64,000 nucleotides of DNA from Sphingomonadales bacterium (GCA_027486895.1 JAIXOE010000002.1:1-64000); one strand, 5' to 3'. Positions 24,601 through 33,392 are shown, counted from the stretch's first letter. Program-made: numbers and translations. The notes: generated by a model not told the origin, from the letters alone.

Positions 24601-25152
24601 ATGATCTGGACCAACCGATTTCCTCAACGCGCCGCAACGGCGTCATTGCTGGCCGCTTTTGCCACATTGGCGGTGCAACCAGCCCATGCCGGGACGACTC
24701 CCGGTAGCGCGGAAATCACCATTGTTCGTCCGTTGTCTTTCGTTATCGACGACAATCTCGATTTTGGAACGGTCGTTCGTGGAACCACCGCAGGAACGGT
24801 AACCATCGCGCCAACAGGAACGCGCACCCAGACCGGTGGCGTCGCCTTAGCAAATGGCGGCGGTCACAAGCCCGCATCATTTGCGGGGCAAGGGACATTC
24901 AATCAACGCGTCGATATTTCGCTTGGTGCGAACACTATTTTTCTGAACGGCCCGGGCGCGCCTATGCGGGTACGTGATTTTGTCATCGGCAGTACGCCTA
25001 CAGCCGTTCTGACAACCACGCCGCTTCGATTCCAGATTGCCGCTCCCACCGGGATTTTTGCATTTCCAGTTGGCGCCACGCTTGAAGTTGCTGCAAACCA
25101 AGCCCCCGGTAGTTACACCGGCAATTGGTCAATCACGCTCAATTATTTCTGA
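24601..25152 (+). CDS. DUF4402 secreted protein, copy 2
   Basis: A 183-residue paralogue of the preceding gene. It has a signal peptide ending PAHA, then a DUF4402 domain with the matching DDNLDFGTVV and SYTGNWSITLNYF segments. The shared layout (PLSF, NLDFG, AGTV, QRV, GPG, AGxY) points to tandem duplication and divergence. The ATG at 24601 is chosen over a TTG two codons upstream. It probably forms one transcript with copy 1. Function unknown; a structural envelope role is inference from the family. Confidence 0.83.
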   Translation: MIWTNRFPQRAATASLLAAFATLAVQPAHAGTTPGSAEITIVRPLSFVIDDNLDFGTVVRGTTAGTVTIAPTGTRTQTGGVALANGGGHKPASFAGQGTFNQRVDISLGANTIFLNGPGAPMRVRDFVIGSTPTAVLTTTPLRFQIAAPTGIFAFPVGATLEVAANQAPGSYTGNWSITLNYF

Positions 25153-25191
25153 GCCGTTGCAGCCCTGCGACGGCTTTGCTAAGCGCCGCGC

Positions 25192-25383
25192 ATGAACAAC
25201 AGTCCCGAAACCATCCGAGTCCGTGAACCGCGCGTTGCTTGCGACGGCAGCGGTGATATCCCTGCCGCATTGGGTCACCCACGCGTCTGGCTTCAGATTG
25301 ATGAAAAAGGCTATGTCGATTGCGGCTATTGCGACCGGCATTTTGTGCTTGTCGGCGGCCCGGCGGACAACGGCAAAGATTAA
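25192..25383 (+). CDS. Small zf-CHCC zinc-finger protein
   Basis: A 63-residue protein with the CHCC zinc-binding pattern: VACDGSG, GHPRVWL and VDCGYCDRHFVL give Cys, His, Cys, Cys. It is related to the bacterial homologue of the NDUFS6 accessory subunit of respiratory complex I. Complex I genes are not in this window. It lies 39 bp after the second DUF4402 gene and converges on the decarboxylase gene. Confidence 0.88.
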   Translation: MNNSPETIRVREPRVACDGSGDIPAALGHPRVWLQIDEKGYVDCGYCDRHFVLVGGPADNGKD

Positions 25384-25392
25384 AGCCGGCGT

Positions 25393-26619
25393 TTAAACCA
25401 ACATTTCCTGCGCTGGCCCTTGGCCAAGAAAATTGGCAGGACTTGCACTCGCACCATATGCACCAGCGCAGAAGATAGCGACCAAATCCCCCACATCTGC
25501 GCGTGGCAGATGTGCTTGATCCGACAGCTTATCGAGCGGCGTGCATAAACAGCCAACGATCGATGCGACCTCCTCAGGCTCCGAAGCAAATTTATTCGCA
25601 ATCGCCACCGGATAGTTGCGGCGTATCACCGAACCGAAATTGCCGCTTGCGGCCAGTTGGTGGTGCAGCCCGCCGTCGGTGATCAGGAAAATTTCGCCAT
25701 GGCTGATTTTGCGGTCGACAATGCGCGTCAGATACACGCCAGCTTCGCCCACAAGATAGCGGCCGAGCTCAATGCAGAAATGCGTATCTGACAGGCTTGT
25801 GGGCAGCGCATCCAGCGCCTCGCCAAGAGCCGCGCCGACGGCGGCGATATCGACTGGCATATCACCGGGAAAATAAGGAATGCCAAAACCCCCGCCTAAG
25901 TTAACATGCGGGGGCGGCACACCAATTGCTTCAGTCAGTTCGGCAACCAGAGCGAGAGTTTGCGACTGCATTTCGATGATAGCATCCGCCTTGAGCGCCT
26001 GTGACCCTGCATAAATATGAAAGCCGCGAAATTCAGCGCCTGAGGCGATGATGCGCTTTACAAGAGCGGGCACACGGGCAGCATCCACGCCAAATTGCTT
26101 TGCACCGCCGCCCATTTTCATGCCTGAACCTTTTAGGTCAAAGCTTGGATTGACTCGAACGGCGAGGCGTGGGGTCACACCAAGTCTTGCGCCAATGGCG
26201 ACAGCCCTTTCGAACTCACCCTCGGACTCGCAATTCAGGGTCACGCCCAATGAAATAGCGCGGTCCAATTCGCGGTCACGCTTGCCGGGGCCAGCAAAGC
26301 TGATCTTGGTTGCATCAACGCCGGCAGCCAGCGCCAATTCGAGCTCACCGCCAGACGCGATATCAAAACCGTCGACCATCCCGTTCATCAGTTTCAGCAC
26401 TGCGGGAAAGGGATTGCCCTTCATCGCATAATGTATGGCCAAGCGCTTTGGCATCGCAGCGCGCAAATCTGCAACGCGTTTGCGTAAATGGTCGGCAGAA
26501 TACACAAACAACGGCGTATCTTCGGCGCGCTCTACCAACGCGGAGGCTGTCATACCGCCGATCGCGAGCTCGCCGTCGATGGCGCTATAGCCAGCTGGAA
26601 TGGGTCCGGTATCTTTCAC
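25393..26619 (-). CDS. PLP-dependent decarboxylase, exosortase-A-system associated
   Basis: A 408-residue fold-III PLP decarboxylase of the ornithine/diaminopimelate type. The PLP lysine lies in HYAMKGNPFP, the phosphate-binding glycines in NLGGGFGIPY, and the active-site Cys in SIVGCLCTPLD. Its closest family by sequence is the decarboxylase found in exosortase A (PEP-CTERM/EPS) loci. It is co-transcribed with the acyl-CoA ligase (4-bp overlap). It may prepare a decarboxylated amino acid for thioester loading; this is a family-level hypothesis. Confidence 0.88.
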   Translation of the reverse strand: MKDTGPIPAGYSAIDGELAIGGMTASALVERAEDTPLFVYSADHLRKRVADLRAAMPKRLAIHYAMKGNPFPAVLKLMNGMVDGFDIASGGELELALAAGVDATKISFAGPGKRDRELDRAISLGVTLNCESEGEFERAVAIGARLGVTPRLAVRVNPSFDLKGSGMKMGGGAKQFGVDAARVPALVKRIIASGAEFRGFHIYAGSQALKADAIIEMQSQTLALVAELTEAIGVPPPHVNLGGGFGIPYFPGDMPVDIAAVGAALGEALDALPTSLSDTHFCIELGRYLVGEAGVYLTRIVDRKISHGEIFLITDGGLHHQLAASGNFGSVIRRNYPVAIANKFASEPEEVASIVGCLCTPLDKLSDQAHLPRADVGDLVAIFCAGAYGASASPANFLGQGPAQEMLV

Positions 26620-28136
26620 GCAGCCAGCCTTTGCACCAACATATTGCGATCTAGTTTACCGTTTGCACTTTTCGGGAAGGTATCAAGCCACACGATTTCG
26701 GCTGGTTGCATGAAATTGGGCAAAGTCGTTTTCAAATATGACTTCAACCCGTCATCATCGCCGTTGCCGCGCACAAACAATATGATAGCCGTACCCAGCC
26801 GCTCATCCTTGCGGCCCAAAGCGCAAGCTTCGGCGACCAGTCCGCTTTCGACAGCAGCTTCCTCAATTTCGGTGGGTGATACGCGGTTACCACTTGTTTT
26901 AATCATCGCGTCATCGCGCCCGACAAAATAGAGCAGACCGTCCGCATCGCGGCGAACCGTGTCACCCGACCATACTGCCGTACCGCCATATTTCGAGAAT
27001 ATAGGTGCAGGCTTAAACCGTTCGGCGGTCCGTTGCGAATCTTGCCAATAGCCTTGCCCGACAAGCGGACCAGCGTGGACCAGTTCGCCCGGCTGATCCG
27101 ATGCGGCTTCGCTGCCGTCCGTGGCCACGACCATGATCTCGGCAAAAGGAATAGCGCGCCCCATGCTCGTCGGGTTTGCGTCGATCAGAGCAGGATCAAG
27201 AAAGGTTGAGCGGAAGGCTTCAGTCAGTCCATACATCGCATAGATATCGGTCCGCTCTCCAAAAATGCTGCGCAGCATTTTTACGAGGCTTGGGGTCAAC
27301 GCACCGCCAGAATTGGTCAGTCGCCGCATATTCTGCGTCGCTTCCACAGGCCACAATTGTTCAGTCAACTGCACCCACAAAGGCGGCACTGCGGCGAGGG
27401 TGGTGATTTTATGCTGCACGCAGGCTTTGATGACATCACGCGGCGTCAGATAATCCAGCGGAACGACGCAGCCCCCTGCCCGCCATGTCGACAGCAACTG
27501 GTTCTGACCATAATCAAAGCTGAGCGGCAGCACCGCGAGCGTTTTGTCATCCGGGGTGAGCTTGAGATATTGCGCTACGCTCGCGGCGCCCAATGCAAGG
27601 TTCGCGTGCGAAAGCATCACACCTTTGGGACGACCCGTAGAGCCGCTGGTATATAGGATCGCGGCCAGCGTGTCTGTGTCAGTTGAGGGTGGGAGTGGCG
27701 GAATTGATAGGGCGCTACTGTCGTCCAAAACCGCCAACACAGTCTTTTCGTCGACAACGCTATAGTCCTCGCCGTTTCGGGGAGGAGTTAGCGTAGCCGC
27801 CCGCCCAGCATTCGTAATCAACAACCGCGCAATACTATCGCCCATGATATGCGCAACCTGTGGCGCTTTCAGCAGCGGGTTAACTGGTACATGCACAAGC
27901 CCAGCACGGACCACTGCCAAAGGCATCAGGCACGCTACCTCGCCTTTGCCCAACCATGTCGCCACCCGGTCACCAGAACGCAGGTCCGTCGCCGCCAGCC
28001 ATGCAGCCAACCGACCGATACGGAGATTTAACTCCTGATAATTATATGTGCGATCACGAATCGTCAGCGCGCTCGCGAGAGGTTGCCCAAACAGGGGCAA
28101 GTGATCGAGTGGGAACAACGGCAAATCGTGCGTCAT
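26616..28136 (-). CDS. Acyl-CoA ligase (AMP-forming), exosortase-A-system associated
   Basis: A 506-residue adenylate-forming enzyme with the AMP-binding P-loop ILYTSGSTGRPKGVMLSH, a downstream MYGLTEAFRSTFL segment, the hinge SGDTVRRDADGLLYFVGR, and the C-terminal lysine in KSANGKLDR. It belongs to the ligase family linked to exosortase A loci and probably activates an acid for transfer to the carrier protein encoded on the other strand. Its start is only 29 bp from that of the divergent acetyltransferase-like gene. Confidence 0.9.
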   Translation of the reverse strand: MTHDLPLFPLDHLPLFGQPLASALTIRDRTYNYQELNLRIGRLAAWLAATDLRSGDRVATWLGKGEVACLMPLAVVRAGLVHVPVNPLLKAPQVAHIMGDSIARLLITNAGRAATLTPPRNGEDYSVVDEKTVLAVLDDSSALSIPPLPPSTDTDTLAAILYTSGSTGRPKGVMLSHANLALGAASVAQYLKLTPDDKTLAVLPLSFDYGQNQLLSTWRAGGCVVPLDYLTPRDVIKACVQHKITTLAAVPPLWVQLTEQLWPVEATQNMRRLTNSGGALTPSLVKMLRSIFGERTDIYAMYGLTEAFRSTFLDPALIDANPTSMGRAIPFAEIMVVATDGSEAASDQPGELVHAGPLVGQGYWQDSQRTAERFKPAPIFSKYGGTAVWSGDTVRRDADGLLYFVGRDDAMIKTSGNRVSPTEIEEAAVESGLVAEACALGRKDERLGTAIILFVRGNGDDDGLKSYLKTTLPNFMQPAEIVWLDTFPKSANGKLDRNMLVQRLAA

Positions 28137-28165
28137 ATTGGCAATATCGCTTGGAGTGAAAGTTC

Positions 28166-29212
28166 ATGTCAGAGGTCAGCTATTTGCCGGTAAAAGGTGA
28201 ATATCACGATAATTTCCTGACAGCCCAGGTGGCAGCCGGAGGACGTCTTGACCGCGAATTTCAAAAGAGCCTGTTTGACCGGCTTGACTGGCTGGACCAG
28301 CTTCATCGCCTCGCGCTGCGCGACAACCCGCCATTGTTGTTGCGCGCACATCAAGGGGACGCCGACGCTTGGATGCCGCTGATGCGTCAAGGCAATGGCC
28401 ATCATGTCGCGCTTGCCAATTGGTACAATTTCAGCTGGCGGCCGATTTTTGGCGGCGCTTATGACGAAGTGACACGCTTGGCGTTGCTCCGTCAGTTTGC
28501 GCAAAGCGCAAAGGATCGCACGCGCAGGCTGACATTAGCCCCCGTTCCGGATGAAGACGGCTCAGCAAGCGAAATCGCCGCGGCCTTTGCATCAAGTGGC
28601 TGGGTCGTGGAAATGTCCGCCTGCGATGAAAATCACCATCTGCGCGTCAAAGGCCGGACGTTTGACGAATATTGGGCAGGACGTCCCGGTCAGCTGAAAA
28701 ATACCGTCAAGCGCAAGGGTAAAAAGGGAGTCGTTTCGATACGCATCGAACAGACATTTGATGAGGCTGCGTGGCGCGATTATGAACGCATTTATGCCCG
28801 CAGTTGGAAGCCCTCGGAAGGCAGTCCGGAATTCCTCATGCAACTGGCTCGGCAAGAGGGTGCGGCAGGCAATTTGCGACTCGGATTGGCCTATATTGAT
28901 GGGCAGCCTGTGGCCGCGCAGTTCTGGACAGTCGAAAACAAAATCGCGCTCATTCACAAATTGGCACATGACGAACGGCATCTGGCATCATCGCCTGGTA
29001 CGTTATTGTCAGCAGCACTGTTTCAGCATGTCATCGATATCGATAAAGTTGCTGAAATTGATTTCGGGACTGGCAGCGATCCTTACAAACGCGAGTGGAT
29101 GGAAGAAATGCGTCCCCGGTTTCGAATTGACCTGCTGTGGCCAAACCACATCGCCAACTGGCCCATGATTGCCCGCCACCACTTACGCCAAATGCGCGGC
29201 AAAGCCGCTTAA
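28166..29212 (+). CDS. GNAT-fold acyltransferase (FemAB/CelD-like)
   Basis: A 348-residue protein with a C-terminal GNAT/FemAB-like acyltransferase domain: the segments RLGLAYIDGQPVAAQFW and KLAHDERHLASSPGTLL, then DFGTGSDPYKREWM, are characteristic of the BcsL/CelD-like family in polysaccharide loci. GGAG at 28153-28156 precedes the ATG. It heads an arm with an acyl carrier protein and two hydrolases. A role in acylating a cell-surface glycan is plausible from neighbours only. Confidence 0.85.
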   Translation: MSEVSYLPVKGEYHDNFLTAQVAAGGRLDREFQKSLFDRLDWLDQLHRLALRDNPPLLLRAHQGDADAWMPLMRQGNGHHVALANWYNFSWRPIFGGAYDEVTRLALLRQFAQSAKDRTRRLTLAPVPDEDGSASEIAAAFASSGWVVEMSACDENHHLRVKGRTFDEYWAGRPGQLKNTVKRKGKKGVVSIRIEQTFDEAAWRDYERIYARSWKPSEGSPEFLMQLARQEGAAGNLRLGLAYIDGQPVAAQFWTVENKIALIHKLAHDERHLASSPGTLLSAALFQHVIDIDKVAEIDFGTGSDPYKREWMEEMRPRFRIDLLWPNHIANWPMIARHHLRQMRGKAA

Positions 29213-29226
29213 CAAGAAAGAGAAAA

Positions 29227-29487
29227 ATGTCACAGGACGTAGAAACAATAATCCGCACGCTTTTGTCAGATGTGCTTGGGCTTTCATCGGAACAGGTCTC
29301 GGCTTTGCAAGATGACAGCGAATTATTCGGCGCGATCCCCGAATTGGATTCAATGGCGGTGGCTGGTTTGTTGACAGAGCTTGAGGACAGGCTGGATATC
29401 ATGATTGACGATGATGAAGTCGATGGCGAGTTGTTCGCGACATTTGGCAATCTGGTGCGCTTTGCTGAGACGAAGGTCGCTGAGTGA
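29227..29487 (+). CDS. Acyl carrier protein, exosortase-A-system type
   Basis: An 86-residue carrier protein distinct from the AcpP at 49.4 kb. The phosphopantetheine serine is Ser42 in PELDSMAV, and the rest is acidic and helical as expected. It lies 14 bp after the GNAT gene and its stop overlaps the GTG of the next gene by 4 bp. It probably carries the group activated by the divergent AMP-ligase. Confidence 0.9.
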   Translation: MSQDVETIIRTLLSDVLGLSSEQVSALQDDSELFGAIPELDSMAVAGLLTELEDRLDIMIDDDEVDGELFATFGNLVRFAETKVAE

Positions 29488-30176
29488 GGCCACAGCCACT
29501 CCATATCTACTACAATACAGCCGGCCAAAGCGAATATGGCCTTCGCTTTGGCCCAGCTGATGCCGACCGCATTGTCCTCATCCTCCCGCCGCTGTTTGAC
29601 GAAATGAACCGCACACGGCGGATGATGGTCGAGGCTATGCGGCATTTGGCAAAGCGCGATGTGGCATCGCTGCTACCGGACCTACCCGGAAGCAATGAAA
29701 GCAGAACAGCCCTTTCAGAGCAGTCGATGGAAAGCTGGCGGCGCGCTGCATCTGATGCCGCTATACAATCGAAGGCAACGCATGTGCTTTCCATCCGCGG
29801 TGGCAGCTTGCTCGACGATGCCACGGGCCTTCCCATTTGCCGATTGGCACCGGTGAAGGGTGCCTCGCTTTTGAAAACGCTGCTGCGCGCGCGGATTTCG
29901 GCGGATAAGGAGGCCGGCTTAGTCACCAGTGCCGAGCAGCTCATAATAGAGGGACAACGCCATGGGCTTAATCTTGCTGGCCATGCGATTGGTCCAGCGA
30001 TGCTCGGCGATCTCGAGAAAGCACTTCCCGTCCTATCTGACGCAACGACCGAAGCGGCGCTTAGCGACGTGGCTGGAACCGCTTTGTGGTTGCGGTCAGA
30101 GCCTGGCGACAGTCCTGAAATGTCAGCAGCGCTTGCTGGCTACATTGACCAATGGAGCGCAACGTGCGGACGATAG
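29484..30176 (+). CDS. Exosortase-A-system-associated hydrolase, type 2
   Basis: A 230-residue alpha/beta-hydrolase-like protein, start GTG at 29484 overlapping the ACP stop. It has the PPLFDEMNRTRRM segment typical of the type-2 hydrolases of exosortase A loci, and LPDLPGSNES. The usual nucleophile elbow (GxSxG) is not evident, so catalysis by a standard triad is doubtful. It overlaps the type-1 hydrolase gene. Reaction unknown. Confidence 0.86.
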   Translation: MRPQPLHIYYNTAGQSEYGLRFGPADADRIVLILPPLFDEMNRTRRMMVEAMRHLAKRDVASLLPDLPGSNESRTALSEQSMESWRRAASDAAIQSKATHVLSIRGGSLLDDATGLPICRLAPVKGASLLKTLLRARISADKEAGLVTSAEQLIIEGQRHGLNLAGHAIGPAMLGDLEKALPVLSDATTEAALSDVAGTALWLRSEPGDSPEMSAALAGYIDQWSATCGR

Positions 30177-30982
30177 TCAATTTTCCATGCGGCACCGACA
30201 ATATGACGGGCGCGTTCGATGCCGCCGACGGCACGACTGGCCTGCTCATAATCAGCGGCGGGAACGAAATTCGCAGCGGGGCTTATGCGGGCCAAGCTGC
30301 CATGGCGCAGCATGCCCAGGCACTTGGTTATCCCGTCTTCCGCTTTGACCGGCGCGGCGTCGGCGACAGCGAAGGAGAAAACAGAGGCTTCGAACATAGC
30401 GCAGATGACATTGCTGCGGCTTTGCAGGCCTTTCGTGCTCTGGCACCCCAATTGCGTAACATTGTCGGATTTGGAAACTGCGATGCTGCGACTGCTCTGG
30501 TGCTTTTTCCAGATCGCGATGCGTTCAGTACGCTTATTCTGGCCAATCCATGGACCATCGACGGCGCGCCAGAGACGGACGAAACCCACTCCCCCAACGT
30601 TGCGGCCATTCGCGCGCGTTATTGGGCAAGGTTGAAAAACCCCCGCAGCATCATCGATCTTTTGACGGGCAAAATTGACGTCAAAAAACTTGCTTCAGGC
30701 CTAGCCAAAGCATCCGTGCGCGAACCGGTTTCGGATTTGGCGACACGTATTGCCGCAAACTTGCTGGAACGCGAGGGACCTACCGAAATATTGGTTGCGG
30801 AACGCGACACAACGGCTCGTGCTTTTCTGGCGGCATGGCGGTCCGCGACGTTTCAGAATGTGCGCGCGAAGGCGAACATATCTCTGTCATCTTATGACAC
30901 CGCGTCACACAGCTTCGCCGATCCCGCCGCACGCAATTGGCTATATGCGCACGTCGAACGGGTGCTTAAACAGCAGGACTGA
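30164..30982 (+). CDS. Exosortase-A-system-associated hydrolase, type 1
   Basis: An alpha/beta-hydrolase-fold protein of 272 residues related to the type-1 hydrolase of exosortase A loci. Visible segments are GNEIRSGAY, FDRRGVGDSEG, and GFGNCDAATA at the nucleophile elbow, where Cys replaces Ser. The GTG at 30164 has GGAG six bases upstream and gives an N-terminus (MRTIVNFPC) matching the fold start; an ATG at 30152 is the alternative. Its 3' end overlaps the convergent hemN gene by 17 bp. Confidence 0.86.
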   Translation: MRTIVNFPCGTDNMTGAFDAADGTTGLLIISGGNEIRSGAYAGQAAMAQHAQALGYPVFRFDRRGVGDSEGENRGFEHSADDIAAALQAFRALAPQLRNIVGFGNCDAATALVLFPDRDAFSTLILANPWTIDGAPETDETHSPNVAAIRARYWARLKNPRSIIDLLTGKIDVKKLASGLAKASVREPVSDLATRIAANLLEREGPTEILVAERDTTARAFLAAWRSATFQNVRAKANISLSSYDTASHSFADPAARNWLYAHVERVLKQQD

Positions 30983-32294
30983 ATTGCCGCGATGCCGGTT
31001 TACGGTAGGCATCAAGCAGCGACGCAATCGCCCGCGAATATGGAATTCCGTCCGGCTCAATGATGATGCAATCTTGTTCCAGCCGGGCAAGGCCTTGGTC
31101 AGAAAATCCCCGCATTTTTAATGGCAAATCAGACACTAATCCGACGGGAATTGGGCCAGAATTGCCTGTGCATAGCAGTTTTTCGATAAGTTTGCCGCGC
31201 AATTGGGCATCATCATCGCGCGCGACGCCGCGAACTGCAGTCATGTCATGTGCAGTCGTCCGCGCGCGATAATCGCCTACATTTTTTTCGTTTTGGATAA
31301 TGTATTTTGGAAAATTGCTGATCGCGCTTGCGCCCATACCAATCATGATATCGCTATTGTCGTCAGTGAACCCTTGGAAGTTCCGGCGAAGTGCCCCTGC
31401 TTTAGAGGCTCTCGCAAGGCTGTCATCTGGTCTCGCAAAATGGTCGAACCCGATGGCCGTGTAGCCAGCCTTTGTGAAATATTCGTACCCCAATTCTGCC
31501 ATCGCAAAACGCTCGGCTGAGTTGGGTAACGCGGAATCATCAATGCGCCGCTGTCGGGGAAATAATTGCGGCATGTGCGCATAACCAAAAAGTGCAATTC
31601 GGTCTGGTGCAAGGCGCGTTGTGATTTCCAGCGTCTCAAGCAAATCTGACTGCGATTGCCCGGGCAGGCCATACATCAGGTCAAAGTTGATGCCTTTGAC
31701 GCCGACTTCGCGCAGCAATGCCATGCAGTTTTCAATCAACTGCAACGGTTGTGTCCGGCCAATCGCGCGTTGGATGTTTTCGGAGAAACTTTGCACACCT
31801 AGGCTGACGCGCAATACACCACAGCGCGCCAGCGTAGCCGCCCATTCGACGTTGAATATCCGGGGGTCGAGTTCCACAGAGATTTGCGGATCGTCGCATG
31901 TAAACATCGTTCGCACACGATCCATAAGGCGGACAAATTCCACTGGAGCTAAGGCATTCGGGCTACCCCCGCCAAAGGCAATATGTTGAACTCTCCCGCG
32001 TCCGTTTAGCCGTGCCGCAATGTGCGTTATCTCTGCCTCAAGCGCAGCGAGATAGCTGGTTAACCGTTTTTCCTTGGACGCGGCCCCGGTGTTGCAACCG
32101 CAATACCAGCATATTTCCCGGCAATATGGGATGTGCAGATAAAGCGACATAGGTGCATCGGTGGGTACATCGTCTAGCGCCTGGGAAAATGCGGACGCAC
32201 CGACAGTTTCACTAAACTCCACGGCCGTCGGGTAACTTGTATATCTTGGGACATTTGCCGCCAGCAGTTCAGGATAGAAAGTCCACATGCTCAT
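30966..32294 (-). CDS. hemN: Oxygen-independent coproporphyrinogen III oxidase (radical SAM)
   Basis: Converts coproporphyrinogen III to protoporphyrinogen IX without oxygen, using radical SAM chemistry. The 442-residue protein has the N-terminal Tyr ligand and cluster in YLHIPYCREICWYCGC (CxxxCxxC plus an extra Cys as in true HemN), GGGSPN, and the HemN C-terminal domain. An exact Fnr box lies 30 bp upstream of its start. Heme supply under low oxygen fits the cbb3 genes nearby. Confidence 0.95.
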   Translation of the reverse strand: MSMWTFYPELLAANVPRYTSYPTAVEFSETVGASAFSQALDDVPTDAPMSLYLHIPYCREICWYCGCNTGAASKEKRLTSYLAALEAEITHIAARLNGRGRVQHIAFGGGSPNALAPVEFVRLMDRVRTMFTCDDPQISVELDPRIFNVEWAATLARCGVLRVSLGVQSFSENIQRAIGRTQPLQLIENCMALLREVGVKGINFDLMYGLPGQSQSDLLETLEITTRLAPDRIALFGYAHMPQLFPRQRRIDDSALPNSAERFAMAELGYEYFTKAGYTAIGFDHFARPDDSLARASKAGALRRNFQGFTDDNSDIMIGMGASAISNFPKYIIQNEKNVGDYRARTTAHDMTAVRGVARDDDAQLRGKLIEKLLCTGNSGPIPVGLVSDLPLKMRGFSDQGLARLEQDCIIIEPDGIPYSRAIASLLDAYRKPASRQFSPAV

Positions 32295-32323
32295 TAATTG
32301 AACAGGACAGCGGCGGCCTGTCT

Positions 32324-32337
32324 TTGATCTCGATCAA
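32324..32337. promoter_or_regulatory. Fnr box between hemN and ompW
   Basis: TTGATCTCGATCAA matches the Fnr consensus TTGAT-N4-ATCAA at all ten specific positions. It lies 30 bp from the hemN start and about 84 bp from the ompW start, so it can serve either or both. The Fnr-type regulator is encoded at 41174-41875. Confidence 0.85.
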
Positions 32338-32345
32338 CCACTTTC

Positions 32346-32359
32346 TTGGCCCAGATCAA
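32346..32359. promoter_or_regulatory. Degenerate second Fnr-like box
   Basis: TTGGCCCAGATCAA keeps one perfect half (ATCAA) and three of five bases in the other (TTGGC versus TTGAT), 8 bp from the exact box and nearer to ompW. Confidence 0.4.
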
Positions 32360-32420
32360 TGCGATCATGCCGCATGAGGCCCACTGCGGTTTCAGCATCA
32401 TCGACCAGAAAGGAAATGAC

Positions 32421-33083
32421 ATGCACTTTTGGAAATACGCAGTTCTGCCCGCCATCGCCGTCAGCGCCTTGGCTTCACCCGCTTATGCAAAAGCAGGGGA
32501 CACTTTCGTCCGGGTCCGCGCAATCATGGTAGCACCAACAGAGAGCTCGGGCGGCATATTGCCAACCTTCCCTACCGAAGAAGTGAGCGTCAACAACAGC
32601 ATCATGCCAGAAATTGACATCACCCATATGGTCAGCGACCATGTCGGGCTTGAGTTGATTGCAGCGACCACCAAGCACAATGCCAGCGGCACGAGCGGAA
32701 CAACTGGCAGCATTGGAAAGCTTGCTTCAACATGGGTATTGCCGCCAACTTTGACCGTTCAGTATCATTTCGCGCCAGATGCAAAAGTTCGGCCCTATGT
32801 CGGCGCAGGCGTCAATTACACGATGTTCTACTCGGAAAAGCCTTCGGCTGGACTTGAAACGGCAGTTGGGCAAACCGACGTCGATTTGAAGGACAGTTTT
32901 GGCTGGGCCGCGCAAGCAGGTATCGACATTGACCTGAATGAGAAAATGTTCCTCAATTTCGATGTCAAATATATCGATATCGACACCACGGCACGTTTGG
33001 CAACGACCGCCATTGGCACGCAGCGGGTGAAGATCAGCCTTGATCCGATTGTGTTCGGTGTTGGGGTCGGTTTCCGCTTCTAA
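32421..33083 (+). CDS. ompW: OmpW-family outer membrane protein
   Basis: A 220-residue precursor of an eight-stranded beta-barrel. It has a signal peptide (MHFWKYAVLPAIAVSALASP, cleaved near AYA), alternating beta segments, and the terminal Phe (VGFRF) used for barrel insertion. The PYVGAGVNYTMFYSE segment is typical of OmpW. The ATG at 32421 has AGGA close upstream; earlier in-frame codons pass through the Fnr-like site. OmpW expression is controlled by Fnr in enterobacteria, and the boxes upstream suggest the same here. Confidence 0.92.
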   Translation: MHFWKYAVLPAIAVSALASPAYAKAGDTFVRVRAIMVAPTESSGGILPTFPTEEVSVNNSIMPEIDITHMVSDHVGLELIAATTKHNASGTSGTTGSIGKLASTWVLPPTLTVQYHFAPDAKVRPYVGAGVNYTMFYSEKPSAGLETAVGQTDVDLKDSFGWAAQAGIDIDLNEKMFLNFDVKYIDIDTTARLATTAIGTQRVKISLDPIVFGVGVGFRF

Positions 33084-33140
33084 TAGCCAGCATATCCAAA
33101 CCCCAGCGGCGCTTTTCCGACGAAGAGCGCCGCATTCCTG

Positions 33141-33392
33141 TCAGCAGCAGCCGTCCTCGCCAATCCCGTCGTCAACGTCACCGGCAGTGCGCTTCTTGCG
33201 CTCATTGGCCGCATGGCAGCCTTTCTTACAACAGCCATGACCGTCGCCCTCTTGTGGCAATCGGGGCTTAACCGGTAAAGCCATGCGCCCCCCAGGTTTA
33301 CCGCAAACATCGACCATGATGGCACGCGCAGCAACTGGCATTGGTGGCATAATCAGCGCCAGCACAGCCGCCAAGGTAGCCACACGCCTCAT
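33141..33392 (-). CDS. Small secreted Cys-rich protein coupled to ccoS
   Basis: An 83-residue product with a signal peptide (MRRVATLAAVLALIMPP, cleaved near ARA) and a short mature part with six cysteines: VDVC, GCCKKGC, and a C-terminal GCC. His residues in DGHGCC and GCHAAN add metal-ligand potential. Its ATG overlaps the ccoS stop (ATGA), so it is probably the last gene of the cco operon. Copper handling for cbb3 oxidase is a reasonable guess, not established. No named family recognised. Confidence 0.75.
   Translation of the reverse strand: MRRVATLAAVLALIMPPMPVAARAIMVDVCGKPGGRMALPVKPRLPQEGDGHGCCKKGCHAANERKKRTAGDVDDGIGEDGCC

Noticed and set aside
30983..31121. Plus-strand frame running past the type-1 hydrolase into hemN
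   Set aside because: It is a shadow of hemN's 3' end; the hydrolase stop at 30982 is clear.
33040..33240. Plus-strand frame overlapping the 3' end of ompW
   Set aside because: It overlaps the well-supported ompW end and the minus-strand Cys-rich gene, and has no domain.
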